Positions 24,539-31,589 of a DNA stretch of 41,187 nt are shown here, piece by piece. Position 1 is the first letter of the stretch, and each line of letters begins with the position of its first letter. The notes under the pieces are model-generated. The model ran no database searches, had not been told where the DNA came from, and was given only the letters and a program-made list of their open reading frames with translations. Source of the DNA: Schlegelella_A sp038241255 (GTDB lineage: Bacteria > Pseudomonadota > Gammaproteobacteria > Burkholderiales > Burkholderiaceae_C). The stretch covers positions 1 through 41,187 of the forward strand of contig JBBRFW010000022.1 of NCBI GenBank assembly GCA_038241255.1, written 5' to 3'. Both the position numbers and the translations under genes were made by a program.

Positions 24539-25459
24539 ATGACCGACGAGCCCCCCGCTGCCGCCGACGCCCCCGACCTCTCGCACGTCCTGCCGCGCGA
24601 CAAGGCCGAGATCCTGGCCCAGGCGCTGCCCTACATCCGCCGCTTCCACGGCAAGACCATTGTCATCAAGTACGGCGGCAACGCGATGACCGATCCGGCG
24701 CTGCAGCAGGATTTCGCCGAGGACGTCGTGCTGCTCAAGCTGGTCGGCATGAACCCGGTCGTCGTGCACGGCGGCGGGCCGCAGATCGAGGAGGCGCTCG
24801 CCAAGATCGGCAAGAAGGGCGAGTTCATACAGGGCATGCGCGTCACCGACGACGAGACGATGGAAGTCGTCGAGTGGGTGCTCGCCGGGCAGGTGCAGCA
24901 AGACATCGTCGGCCTGATCAACGTCGCCGGCGGCAAGGCGGTCGGCCTCACTGGGCGCGACGGCGGCCTCATCCGCGCCAAGAAGCTGCGCATGACGGAC
25001 CTGAAGGATCCGACCAAGGTGCACGACGTCGGCGCCGTCGGCGAGATCGAGTCGATCGACCCAAGCGTTGTGATCGCGCTGCAGGAAGACCAGTTCATCC
25101 CGGTGATCTCGCCGCTCGGCTTCGGCGCCGGCAACGAGAACTACAACATCAACGCCGACGTCGTCGCCGGCAAGCTCGCCGAGGTGCTGAAGGCCGAGAA
25201 GCTGATGATGCTGACCAATATCCCCGGCGTGCTCGACAAGGCCGGCAAGCTCCTCACCGATCTCACAGCGCGTGAGATCGACGAGCTGTTCGCTGACGGC
25301 ACGATCTCGGGCGGCATGCTGCCCAAGATCCAGTCGGCGCTTGATGCAGCCAAGAACGGCGTCAACACCGTGCACATCATCGACGGCCGCGTGCCGCATG
25401 CGATGCTGCTGGAAATACTGACCGAGCAGGCTTACGGAACCATGATCCGCTCGCGGTAG
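24539..25459 (+). CDS. argB: Acetylglutamate kinase
   Basis: This 306-aa enzyme phosphorylates N-acetylglutamate in arginine synthesis. Motifs include IVIKYGGNAM (ATP/phosphate binding), VVVHGGGPQIEEAL, GLTGRDGGLIRAKK, YNINADVVAGKLA, LTNIPGVLDK and GGMLPKIQSALDA. The ATG at 24539 gives about 20 N-terminal residues before the usual start of homology. The stop codon lies in the loop of a 14-bp perfect palindrome. argB-pyrimidine nucleotidase-slmA is the usual betaproteobacterial order. Confidence 0.98.
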   Translation: MTDEPPAAADAPDLSHVLPRDKAEILAQALPYIRRFHGKTIVIKYGGNAMTDPALQQDFAEDVVLLKLVGMNPVVVHGGGPQIEEALAKIGKKGEFIQGMRVTDDETMEVVEWVLAGQVQQDIVGLINVAGGKAVGLTGRDGGLIRAKKLRMTDLKDPTKVHDVGAVGEIESIDPSVVIALQEDQFIPVISPLGFGAGNENYNINADVVAGKLAEVLKAEKLMMLTNIPGVLDKAGKLLTDLTAREIDELFADGTISGGMLPKIQSALDAAKNGVNTVHIIDGRVPHAMLLEILTEQAYGTMIRSR

Positions 25460-25472
25460 CGAGCGGATCATG
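25441..25472. repeat. Perfect 14-bp inverted repeat formed by the argB 3' end and its inverted copy
   Basis: CATGATCCGCTCGC, the last coding bases of argB, is followed by GGTA and then its exact reverse complement. The stop codon TAG straddles the loop and right arm. No T-run follows. It may act as an mRNA end structure. Confidence 0.85.
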
Positions 25473-25658
25473 GTCGCTCCCCACGGTCGCACCGATAGGA
25501 TTGCTCCCACCCCGACCTCGCCCTCCAAGAGGGCGGGGCGGCCTTCTGCGAAGACTCGGGCTTCGCGCTCGCGCCCCCGAAGGGGCGCCAGGGGCGTCCG
25601 CCCTTTCCGCTCGGCGGAAGCGGCGCGAAGCGGGGCGGGTGCAACCCTGACGACGCAA
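25473..25658. repeat. Hairpin-rich intergenic element between argB and the nucleotidase
   Basis: This stretch carries GGATTGCTCCC (25498-25508), which recurs after tatC. Three hairpins follow: CGCCCTC-CAA-GAGGGCG (25519-25535), GCGCCCC-CGAA-GGGGCGC (25571-25588) and TTCCGC-TCG-GCGGAA (25605-25619). It resembles a composite REP-like repeat. I see no gene or clear promoter here. Confidence 0.6.
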
Positions 25659-25700
25659 GTCGAAGAGCCACACCCGGCGCGCCCCGTGTGGCTCTTCGAC
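25659..25700. repeat. Perfect 15-bp inverted repeat at the 5' edge of the nucleotidase gene
   Basis: GTCGAAGAGCCACAC (25659-25673), a 12-bp spacer and its exact reverse complement (25686-25700). The right arm is the first coding sequence, GTG TGG CTC TTC GAC. In mRNA it would hide the start codon. Confidence 0.85.
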
Positions 25701-26393
25701 CTCGACAACACGCTCCACGACGCAAGCCACGCCGCCTTCGGCGAAATGCACGTCGCGATCGGCGACTACGTCGTCGAGCACGTCGGCGTCAGCCACGAGG
25801 AAGCGAATCGGCTGCGCGAGACCTACTGGCGGCGCTACGGCGCGACGCTGCTTGGCCTAGTGCGTCACCACGGAGTGAGGGCCGCACACTTCCTGGCCGA
25901 AACGCATCGCATGCCGGGACTCGAGGCGCGCCTGCGCACGAGCGCGGCCGACCGCGCCGCGCTCGGCCGGTTGCCCGGCCGCAAGATCATCCTCACCAAC
26001 GCGCCGCGCGAATACGCGCTGCGCGTGCTGCGGACGCTTCGACTGGAAAGATTCTTCGCCGAGATCATCACGATCGAGGACATGACCATGTTCGGCGCGC
26101 TGCGCCCCAAGCCCGACGCGCGCATGCTCCGCCAGGTCGCCGTGCGCCTGCGCGTGGCGCCGAGCCGCTGCGTGCTGATCGAGGACACACTCGTCCACCT
26201 GAAGGCGGCACGCTCCATCGGCATGGGCACGGTCTGGATGCAGCGCTACGTCGGCGCGCGTTTGCGCGGCGGCCCCCGCGACCGGCTCAACGCAGGCTTC
26301 GGTGACGCGCCGACGCCGCGCCGGATGTGCCCGAAGCCACCGTACCTCTATGCCAAAATCGGCGCGCTCCGGCACCTGACACGCCCCCGATGA
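25686..26393 (+). CDS. HAD-family pyrimidine 5'-nucleotidase
   Basis: The product is about 235 aa. HAD motif I is WLFDLDNTLHDA, and a YWRRYGATLLGLVRHHG cap region is typical of the betaproteobacterial pyrimidine 5'-nucleotidases. Motif II is IILTNAPREYA, motif III is RPKPDARM and motif IV is VLIEDTLVHLKAA. It should dephosphorylate pyrimidine or related monophosphates. The GTG at 25686 is the nearest plausible start, but it has no Shine-Dalgarno sequence and lies in the arm of an inverted repeat. An in-frame ATG at 25470 would add a low-complexity Arg/Pro extension drawn from repeat DNA. The C-terminal roughly 30 residues extend beyond motif IV more than usual. The stop overlaps slmA (ATGA). 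Confidence 0.85.
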   Translation: MWLFDLDNTLHDASHAAFGEMHVAIGDYVVEHVGVSHEEANRLRETYWRRYGATLLGLVRHHGVRAAHFLAETHRMPGLEARLRTSAADRAALGRLPGRKIILTNAPREYALRVLRTLRLERFFAEIITIEDMTMFGALRPKPDARMLRQVAVRLRVAPSRCVLIEDTLVHLKAARSIGMGTVWMQRYVGARLRGGPRDRLNAGFGDAPTPRRMCPKPPYLYAKIGALRHLTRPR

Positions 26394-27100
26394 TCCCCTC
26401 CGCAGATCCGCCCGCCGGGGCTACCGGCGACTCCGAGGAGACAGCGAGCGGCGGCCCGTCTCCCTTTCCGGAGGCTGCGATCGTTGCCGACGGCGGGCTC
26501 GCCGTCGCGTCGCCGGCGCGCAAGCGCCCGCGTCCGGGCGAGCGCCGCGTCCAGATCCTCGAGACGCTTGCGACCATGCTGCAGGAGCCGGGCGCCGAGC
26601 GCGTCACGACGGCCGCCCTCGCCGCCAAGCTGGACGTCTCGGAAGCGGCGCTGTATCGCCACTTCGCGAGCAAGGCGCAGATGTTCGAGGGGCTGATCGA
26701 GTTCATCGAGCAGAGCGTGTTCACGCTCGTCAACCAGATCGTCGAGCGCGAGTCCGACCCGCGCGTGCAGGTGAACAAGGTCCTGACCGTTCTGCTCCAG
26801 TTCGGCGAGAAGAATCCCGGCATGACGCGGGTCATGGTCGGCGACGCGCTGGTGTTCGAGAACGATCGCCTCACCGCTCGCATGAACCAGTTCTTCGAGC
26901 GCATCGAGTCGCAGCTGCGTCAGAGCCTGCGCCAGTTCGCCGAAGCCAATGGCTCGGCGACGCCGACCGTCGAGGCGCACGCACAGGCGTCCGCGCTGAC
27001 GTCGTTCGCGATCGGCCGCCTGCAGCGCTTCGCGCGATCGGGGTTTAAGAAGAGCCCGACCGAGCACCTCGACGTCGCGCTGCGCCTGTTCGCGGCCTAG
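26390..27100 (+). CDS. slmA: Nucleoid occlusion factor SlmA (TetR family)
   Basis: The product is 236 aa. A low-complexity N-terminal extension of about 45 residues precedes a TetR helix-turn-helix: VTTAALAAKLDVSEAALYRHFASKAQMFEGLI. The ligand-side domain ends LQRFARSGFKKSPTEHLD, a SlmA hallmark. SlmA binds chromosomal sites and blocks FtsZ assembly over the nucleoid. Gene order after argB and the nucleotidase supports SlmA over a generic TetR regulator. The ATG at 26390 overlaps the previous stop (ATGA). Confidence 0.93.
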   Translation: MIPSADPPAGATGDSEETASGGPSPFPEAAIVADGGLAVASPARKRPRPGERRVQILETLATMLQEPGAERVTTAALAAKLDVSEAALYRHFASKAQMFEGLIEFIEQSVFTLVNQIVERESDPRVQVNKVLTVLLQFGEKNPGMTRVMVGDALVFENDRLTARMNQFFERIESQLRQSLRQFAEANGSATPTVEAHAQASALTSFAIGRLQRFARSGFKKSPTEHLDVALRLFAA

Positions 27101-27110
27101 GCGTGCGCGC

Positions 27111-27800
27111 GTGACGACGACGATCCTGGCTGCGGGCAGGCCTCTTACCCTGCTGCCCCAGAAGGCCGCGTTCCTCGCCGCCAGCCGCACGCTGCTGATC
27201 GCCGACGCGCACATCGGCAAGGCGGTGACCTTTCGCGCCCTCGGCGTTCCCGTGCCGCGCGGGACGACGAGCGAGACGCTGGCTTCGCTCTCGGCGCTGA
27301 TCGCGACGTGGCAGGCGCGCCGGGTCGTCTTCCTCGGCGACTTCCTGCATTCGGCGCATGCCAAGGCGGCGGCGACGCTCGGCGCGGTCGCGCGCTGGCG
27401 GCGCGAGCACGCGGCGGTCGAGCTCGTCCTCGTCCGCGGCAACCATGACGACCGCGCCGGCGACCCGCCGTCCTACCTCGCGATGCGCATCGTCGACGAG
27501 CCCTACGACCTCGACGGCTTCGCCCTCTGCCACCACCCGCGCGCGCGCCGCGGCGCCTATGTGCTCGCCGGCCACCTGCATCCCTGCGTGAGCCTCGGCG
27601 CGCGCGGCTTCGATCACCTGCGGCTGCCCTGCTTCTGGCTCGGCGACGACGTCGGCGTGCTGCCCGCGTTCGGCGCCTTCACGGGCATGCACCCGATCCG
27701 CGCCGGCGCGACCGATCGCGTCTTTCCCGTCGCGGACGGCGTCGTCGCGGCGATGCCCAGCCGCGCGGCCCACGAGCTCGGGGATCGCCGCGCGGCGTAG
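27111..27800 (+). CDS. PdeM-like metallophosphoesterase
   Basis: This 229-aa calcineurin-type phosphoesterase has LLIADAHIGKA (D-x-H), FLGDFLHSAH (G-D), LVRGNHDDR (G-N-H-D), LCHHP and VLAGHLHPCV (G-H-x-H). These are all the metal ligands of the family. The pattern fits PdeM, named ligase-associated DNA damage response endonuclease because it often sits beside an Lhr helicase and a DNA ligase. Neither is in this window, so a DNA-repair role is only a family guess. The start is a GTG at 27111, 10 bp after slmA. Confidence 0.88.
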   Translation: MTTTILAAGRPLTLLPQKAAFLAASRTLLIADAHIGKAVTFRALGVPVPRGTTSETLASLSALIATWQARRVVFLGDFLHSAHAKAAATLGAVARWRREHAAVELVLVRGNHDDRAGDPPSYLAMRIVDEPYDLDGFALCHHPRARRGAYVLAGHLHPCVSLGARGFDHLRLPCFWLGDDVGVLPAFGAFTGMHPIRAGATDRVFPVADGVVAAMPSRAAHELGDRRAA

Positions 27801-27815
27801 ACGCGCGAACGCACC

Positions 27816-28697
27816 ATGCCTTTTGACCCCACCCCGTTGCCGGCGCTGATCGCGCGCGCCGAGGCGTTGCTGGCGCGCCTCGAGGGCGTGCTGCCGCATC
27901 CCCTGACGGCGCCCGACTGGAACGCGTCGACGGCGTTTCGCTATCGCACCCGCGGCGGCCGCGGCGCCGGCCGGCTCGAGCCGGTGCGCCACGTCGCATC
28001 GATCCGTCTCGCCTCGCTGGTCGAGGTCGACGCGCAGAAGGGAAGGATCGTCCGCAACACCGAGCAGTTCGTCGCCGGCAAGGCCGCCAACAACGTGCTG
28101 CTCACGGGTGCGCGCGGCACCGGCAAGAGCTCGCTCATCAAAGCCTGCCTGAACGAGTTCGCGCCGATCGGACTGCGCCTGATCGAGGTCGACAAGAGCG
28201 ACATGGTCGACCTGCCCGATCTCGTCGACCTGATCGCCGAGCGGCCCGAGCGCTTCGTCATCTTCTGCGACGATCTCAGCTTCGACGAGGGCGAGCCCGG
28301 CTACAAGGCGCTCAAATCGATCCTCGACGGCTCGGTATCCCAGAGCACCGACAACGTGCTGATCTACGCGACGAGCAACCGGCGCCACTTGCTGCCCGAG
28401 TACATGAAGGAGAACCTCACCTACCGGCACACCGAGGACGGCGAGGTCCATCCCGGCGAGGTGATCGAGGAGAAGATCTCGCTCTCCGAGCGCTTCGGCC
28501 TTTGGGTGAGCTTCTACCCGTTTAGCCAGGACGAGTACCTGGCCATCGTCGCCGAGTGGCTGCGCGGCTTCGGCGTCGGCGCCGAGGCGATCGCCGCGGC
28601 GCGCCAGGAATCGCTCGTCTGGGCGCTCGAGCGCGGCTCGCGCTCCGGGCGCGTCGCCTACCAATTCGCCCGGGACTACGCCGGACGCCACGCGTGA
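27816..28697 (+). CDS. DUF815 AAA-type ATPase
   Basis: This 293-aa protein has Walker A LLTGARGTGKSSLIKA, Walker B RFVIFCDDLSFDEGE and a sensor-like LIYATSNRRHLLPEYM. These are typical of the DUF815 family of predicted ATPases. No membrane segment is seen. The function is unknown. It is tightly placed after the PdeM-like gene (15 bp) and before mutT (GTGA overlap), so all three are likely co-transcribed. Confidence 0.9.
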   Translation: MPFDPTPLPALIARAEALLARLEGVLPHPLTAPDWNASTAFRYRTRGGRGAGRLEPVRHVASIRLASLVEVDAQKGRIVRNTEQFVAGKAANNVLLTGARGTGKSSLIKACLNEFAPIGLRLIEVDKSDMVDLPDLVDLIAERPERFVIFCDDLSFDEGEPGYKALKSILDGSVSQSTDNVLIYATSNRRHLLPEYMKENLTYRHTEDGEVHPGEVIEEKISLSERFGLWVSFYPFSQDEYLAIVAEWLRGFGVGAEAIAAARQESLVWALERGSRSGRVAYQFARDYAGRHA

Positions 28698-29164
28698 GCG
28701 CGGCCGCCGGCGCGAACGACGACGGCATCGTCGACGTCGCGGTCGGCGTGCTGATCGACAAGGGGGGCCGCTTCCTGCTCACGTCGCGGCCCGCGGGCAA
28801 GGTCTACGCCGGCTGGTGGGAGTTTCCCGGCGGCAAGCTCGAGCGTGGCGAGTCTGTCGCCACGGCGCTTGCGCGCGAGCTGCACGAGGAGCTCGGCATC
28901 GACGTGCTCGAAGTCCGGCCCTGGAACGTCACCCGCGTGGACTACGCCCACGCCCGCGTACGCCTGCACTTCTGCAAGGTGTTCGCCTGGCGCGGAGAGT
29001 TCGAGATGCGCGAGGGCCAGGCGATGGCCTGGCAGACGCTGCCGGTGACGGTGGCGCCGGTGCTGCCGGGAACGTTGCCGGTGCTCGGCTGGTTCGCCGG
29101 CGAGCAGGGATTCGCCGGGCCGACGTGCGCGGGCGAGGAGGGCGCCGCTACACTGAAACGATGA
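28694..29164 (+). CDS. mutT: NUDIX hydrolase, MutT-type 8-oxo-dGTP diphosphatase
   Basis: This 156-aa protein sanitises oxidised nucleotides. The Nudix box runs GGKLERGESVATALARELHE then ELGI, matching G-x5-E-x7-R-E-x2-E-E-x-G. The upstream strand WWEFPGGK is as in MutT. The GTG start at 28694 overlaps the DUF815 stop. In many betaproteobacteria MutT is longer or lies near secA/argJ. Here it follows the DUF815 gene, also a recurrent neighbour. Its stop overlaps a short ORF by ATGA. Confidence 0.92.
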   Translation: MSAAAGANDDGIVDVAVGVLIDKGGRFLLTSRPAGKVYAGWWEFPGGKLERGESVATALARELHEELGIDVLEVRPWNVTRVDYAHARVRLHFCKVFAWRGEFEMREGQAMAWQTLPVTVAPVLPGTLPVLGWFAGEQGFAGPTCAGEEGAATLKR

Positions 29165-29241
29165 GCTTTCCGCTCAGCCGCTGGAAGGAAGGCTCCTCCC
29201 GCCTGGCCGGGCAGCGCGAAGCGCGAAGGGTGCACCGATGA
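29161..29241 (+). CDS. Possible 26-residue small protein between mutT and hisI
   Basis: An ATG at 29161 overlaps the mutT stop as ATGA. A 26-codon frame follows, beginning MSFPLSRWKEGSSRLAG, and its stop TGA overlaps the hisI start as ATGA. The peptide is basic (seven Arg/Lys, two more His/Trp-type residues) with no membrane helix. The double overlap makes it look like part of the coupled chain. It could also be a leader whose translation drives hisI, or chance. No homology is known to me. Confidence 0.35.
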   Translation: MSFPLSRWKEGSSRLAGQREARRVHR

Positions 29242-29636
29242 GCTGGCTCGACGACGTCAAGTGGGATGCGAACGGCCTGGTTCCGGCCATCGCGCAGGAA
29301 GTCGGCTCGAACGACGTCCTCATGCTCGCCTTCATGAACCGCGAGGCGCTGGCCAAGACCGCCGCGCTCGGCGAGGCGGTCTACTGGAGCCGCTCGCGCG
29401 GCCGCCTCTGGAGGAAGGGCGAGGACAGCGGCCACGTCCAGAAGGTCAAGGAGCTCCGCCTCGACTGCGACAACGACGTCGTCCTGCTCAAGGTTGAGCA
29501 GGCCGGCGCTGCCGCGGGCGAGCCGACGATCGCGTGTCACACCGGCCGCCACTCGTGCTTCTTCCAGCGCTACGAGAACGACCGATGGAATGCCGTCGAC
29601 CCGGTCTTGAAAGATCCGGAACGCATCTACAGATAG
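29238..29636 (+). CDS. hisI: Phosphoribosyl-AMP cyclohydrolase
   Basis: This 132-aa enzyme opens the adenine ring of PR-AMP, step three of histidine synthesis. Motifs are VLMLAFMNREAL, YWSRSRGRLWRKGEDSGH and DCDNDVVLLKVEQ. The metal-binding CHTGRHSCFF is also seen. It carries only the cyclohydrolase, with hisE as the separate next gene. None of the other his genes lies upstream here, where mutT sits instead. Confidence 0.97.
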   Translation: MSWLDDVKWDANGLVPAIAQEVGSNDVLMLAFMNREALAKTAALGEAVYWSRSRGRLWRKGEDSGHVQKVKELRLDCDNDVVLLKVEQAGAAAGEPTIACHTGRHSCFFQRYENDRWNAVDPVLKDPERIYR

Positions 29637-29643
29637 CGGTGCG

Positions 29644-30006
29644 ATGGACGAACGCACCGCCAACGGCAACGAGACGCTGGCCCGGCTGGCCGGGGTGATC
29701 GCGGCGCGTCGAGGTGCCGCCCCCGCGTCCAGTTATGTGGCGCGTCTGGTGGCCAAGGGTGAGGATGCTGTGCTCAAGAAGATCGGCGAGGAGGCGACCG
29801 AGGTGGTCATGGCGTGCAAGGACGGCGATCCGACGCGGATCGTCGCCGAGGTCGCTGACCTCTGGTTTCACACCCTGATCGCTCTCGCCGGCCACGGCCT
29901 GACGCCCGGAGACGTGCTCGCCGAACTCGAGCGCCGCGAAGGCCAGTCGGGGCTCGAGGAATTCGCGGCGCGCAAGATGACATCGAGAGAGGCGGACGGA
30001 ACATGA
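29644..30006 (+). CDS. hisE: Phosphoribosyl-ATP pyrophosphatase
   Basis: This 120-aa enzyme hydrolyses PR-ATP to PR-AMP, step two of histidine synthesis. The all-alpha NTP-PPase motif is seen in KKIGEEATEVVMACKDGD and then EVADLWFHTLIALAGHGL with the Mg-binding Glu and Asp. It follows hisI by 7 bp and overlaps the DUF4870 gene (ATGA). Confidence 0.96.
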   Translation: MDERTANGNETLARLAGVIAARRGAAPASSYVARLVAKGEDAVLKKIGEEATEVVMACKDGDPTRIVAEVADLWFHTLIALAGHGLTPGDVLAELERREGQSGLEEFAARKMTSREADGT

Positions 30007-30371
30007 ACGAAGTGATCTCCACCAGCGTGCCCGCCGAGGGCGATCGGCAGGGTCTGACGACGCTGACCCACGTGATGTATGCCCTGCATACGGCGTCGTG
30101 GTTCTCGGCCGGCATCTTCTCGGTGATCGCGATCATCATCAACTACGCGAAGCGGCCCGATCTTACCGATCCGTTCTTTCTCAGTCACTTCCGCTGGCAG
30201 TCGCGCAGCTTCTGGTTCACCGTGCTCTGGCTGTTGCTCGCGCTGCCCCTGTGGATCCTGGTCATCCCGGGCTGGATCGCCTACGCGGTCATCGGCCTCT
30301 GGTACCTCTACCGCTTCATCCGCGGCTGGCTGGCCTTCGCCGACCGGCGCCCGATGCCGATGCCGCTCTGA
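30003..30371 (+). CDS. DUF4870-like small membrane protein
   Basis: The product is 122 aa with three hydrophobic helices (about residues 22-45, 70-92 and 92-112). LTHVMYALHTASWFSAG and FHFRWQS-like SHFRWQSRSFWFT are recognisable. The protein is in the inner membrane and its function is unknown. As I recall, it regularly lies between hisE and the HIT gene in betaproteobacteria. It is translationally coupled to hisE. Confidence 0.82.
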   Translation: MNEVISTSVPAEGDRQGLTTLTHVMYALHTASWFSAGIFSVIAIIINYAKRPDLTDPFFLSHFRWQSRSFWFTVLWLLLALPLWILVIPGWIAYAVIGLWYLYRFIRGWLAFADRRPMPMPL

Positions 30372-30378
30372 GATCGCG

Positions 30379-30726
30379 ATGAAGCGCGACCCGGGCTGCA
30401 TCTTCTGCCGCATCGTCGGGGGCGAGATCCCGAGCCACAAGGCCTATGAAGACGACGAGATCCTCGCCTTCCACGACATCGCGCCGTGGGCGCCGGTGCA
30501 CGTGCTCGTGATTCCGAAGGAGCACGTCGCCAGCTTCTACGACGTTGCCGAAGCCGATGCGCCGCTGCTCGGCCGCATGTTCGCCCTCGCGCCGCGGCTG
30601 ATGCGCGAGCTCGGCGTCACGAACGGCTTTCGCACACTCGTCAACACCGGCGTCGACGGCCTGCAGGAGGTGGCGCACCTCCACGTTCACGTCATGGGCG
30701 GTCCGCGTCCATGGGCGAAGGGCTGA
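30379..30726 (+). CDS. hinT: HIT-family nucleotide-binding protein
   Basis: This 115-aa purine nucleoside phosphoramidase-like protein starts KRDPGCIFCRIVGGEIPSH, has VLVIPKEHV, and ends with the histidine triad HLHVHVMGG (H-x-H-x-H). It lies 7 bp after the DUF4870 gene. The natural substrate is uncertain, although family members hydrolyse AMP-lysine-type compounds. Confidence 0.95.
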   Translation: MKRDPGCIFCRIVGGEIPSHKAYEDDEILAFHDIAPWAPVHVLVIPKEHVASFYDVAEADAPLLGRMFALAPRLMRELGVTNGFRTLVNTGVDGLQEVAHLHVHVMGGPRPWAKG

Positions 30727-30727
30727 C

Positions 30728-30734
30728 CTAGAAT
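30728..30734 (+). promoter_or_regulatory. Putative -10 (CTAGAAT) upstream of tatA
   Basis: CTAGAAT lies directly after the hinT stop and 29 nt before the tatA ATG. It is one of four such boxes that point at a gene start in this window. The -35 would lie within hinT and is not convincing. It may give tatABC a second, internal promoter. Confidence 0.35.
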
Positions 30735-30763
30735 CCTAGCGAATTCCCTCTCGGAGAACCACC

Positions 30764-31006
30764 ATGGGTTCATTCAGCGTCTGGCACTGGCTGATCGTGC
30801 TCCTGATCGTCGTGCTGATCTTCGGCACCAAAAAGCTGAAGAACATCGGCAGCGATCTCGGCGGGGCCGTCAAGGGCTTCAAGGACGGCGTCCGCGACGG
30901 CACCGCGTCGCCCGCCGACCCGGCGGCGCCGACCCAGCGCGTCGGCACTGAGCGCTCGCTCGATCCCGGCACCGTCGACGTCGAGACCAAGACGACGCGC
31001 AGCTGA
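30764..31006 (+). CDS. tatA: Sec-independent protein translocase TatA
   Basis: This 80-aa, pore-forming Tat component has a single N-terminal membrane helix (HWLIVLLIVVLIFG) followed by the hinge TKKLKNIGSDLGGAVKGF amphipathic helix. The tail is acidic and short. The ATG at 30764 has CTCGGAGAACC upstream. Confidence 0.97.
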   Translation: MGSFSVWHWLIVLLIVVLIFGTKKLKNIGSDLGGAVKGFKDGVRDGTASPADPAAPTQRVGTERSLDPGTVDVETKTTRS

Positions 31007-31025
31007 CCTCCGCGCAACGCGCGCC

Positions 31026-31505
31026 ATGATCGATTTCGGCTTCGACAAGCTGGCGCTGATCGGCGCCGTCGCGCTTGTCGTCATCGGACCCGAAAAGCTG
31101 CCGCGGGTGGCGCGCACGGTCGGCACGCTGCTCGGCAAGGCGCAGCGCTACGTCGCCGATGTCAAGGCCGAAGTGAATCGCTCGATCGAGCTCGAAGAGC
31201 TCAAGAAGATGAAGAGCGAGTTCGAGGACGCTGCGCGCAACGTCGAGCAAACGGTCTCGAACGAAGTGCACCAGACCACCTCCGAGCTCGCCAACGCGTG
31301 GCAACCGCCCGTCGACACCGTCGCGCCGATCGGCGGCGACAGTCCCTTCTCGGCGCCGGCGACGTACCGGCCGCCGAAGAAGAACTGGCGCCTGAAGCGT
31401 GGCGCGATGCCGCAGTGGTACAAGCAGAAGAACGGCATCCGCGGTCGTGCCCAGTCGGGTGCGGCCCGCGTCGCGCGCTTCCGTCCTCCGCGCACGACCG
31501 CCTGA
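31026..31505 (+). CDS. tatB: Sec-independent protein translocase TatB
   Basis: This 159-aa component forms the Tat substrate receptor with TatC. The N-terminal helix is FDKLALIGAVALVVIGPEKLPRVA in two parts, with the conserved GPEKLP hinge. An amphipathic helix and a coiled-coil-like Glu/Lys region (residues 50-75) follow. The C-terminus is basic and Pro-rich. It lies 19 bp after tatA. Confidence 0.96.
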   Translation: MIDFGFDKLALIGAVALVVIGPEKLPRVARTVGTLLGKAQRYVADVKAEVNRSIELEELKKMKSEFEDAARNVEQTVSNEVHQTTSELANAWQPPVDTVAPIGGDSPFSAPATYRPPKKNWRLKRGAMPQWYKQKNGIRGRAQSGAARVARFRPPRTTA

Positions 31506-31589
31506 TGGAGCCTCCACGCCCACTTCGTCCGCTGCCCCCCATGGGGGCGCGGCCGGCCTTGGGGCGGCCCGGCACCCGGCCGGTCCGTC
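31506..31589. repeat. Hairpin-rich repeat-like spacer between tatB and tatC
   Basis: It contains GCCCCC-CAT-GGGGGC (31534-31548) and then GC palindromes built from GGCCGG/CCGGCC. From memory, GCTGCCCCCC...GGGGGCGC...TTGGGGCGGCC strings are dispersed intergenic elements in Comamonadaceae-type genomes. It runs up to the tatC ATG, leaving no Shine-Dalgarno sequence. Confidence 0.5.

Noticed and set aside
25470..25685. N-terminal extension of the pyrimidine nucleotidase from the ATG at 25470
   Set aside because: The extension is Arg/Pro/Ser low-complexity sequence encoded by the hairpin-rich repeat, and its ATG is in the argB palindrome arm.
27111..27800. A DNA ligase/Lhr repair cluster around the PdeM-like gene
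   Set aside because: Neither a ligase, an exonuclease nor an Lhr helicase gene is present nearby; the neighbours are slmA and DUF815.
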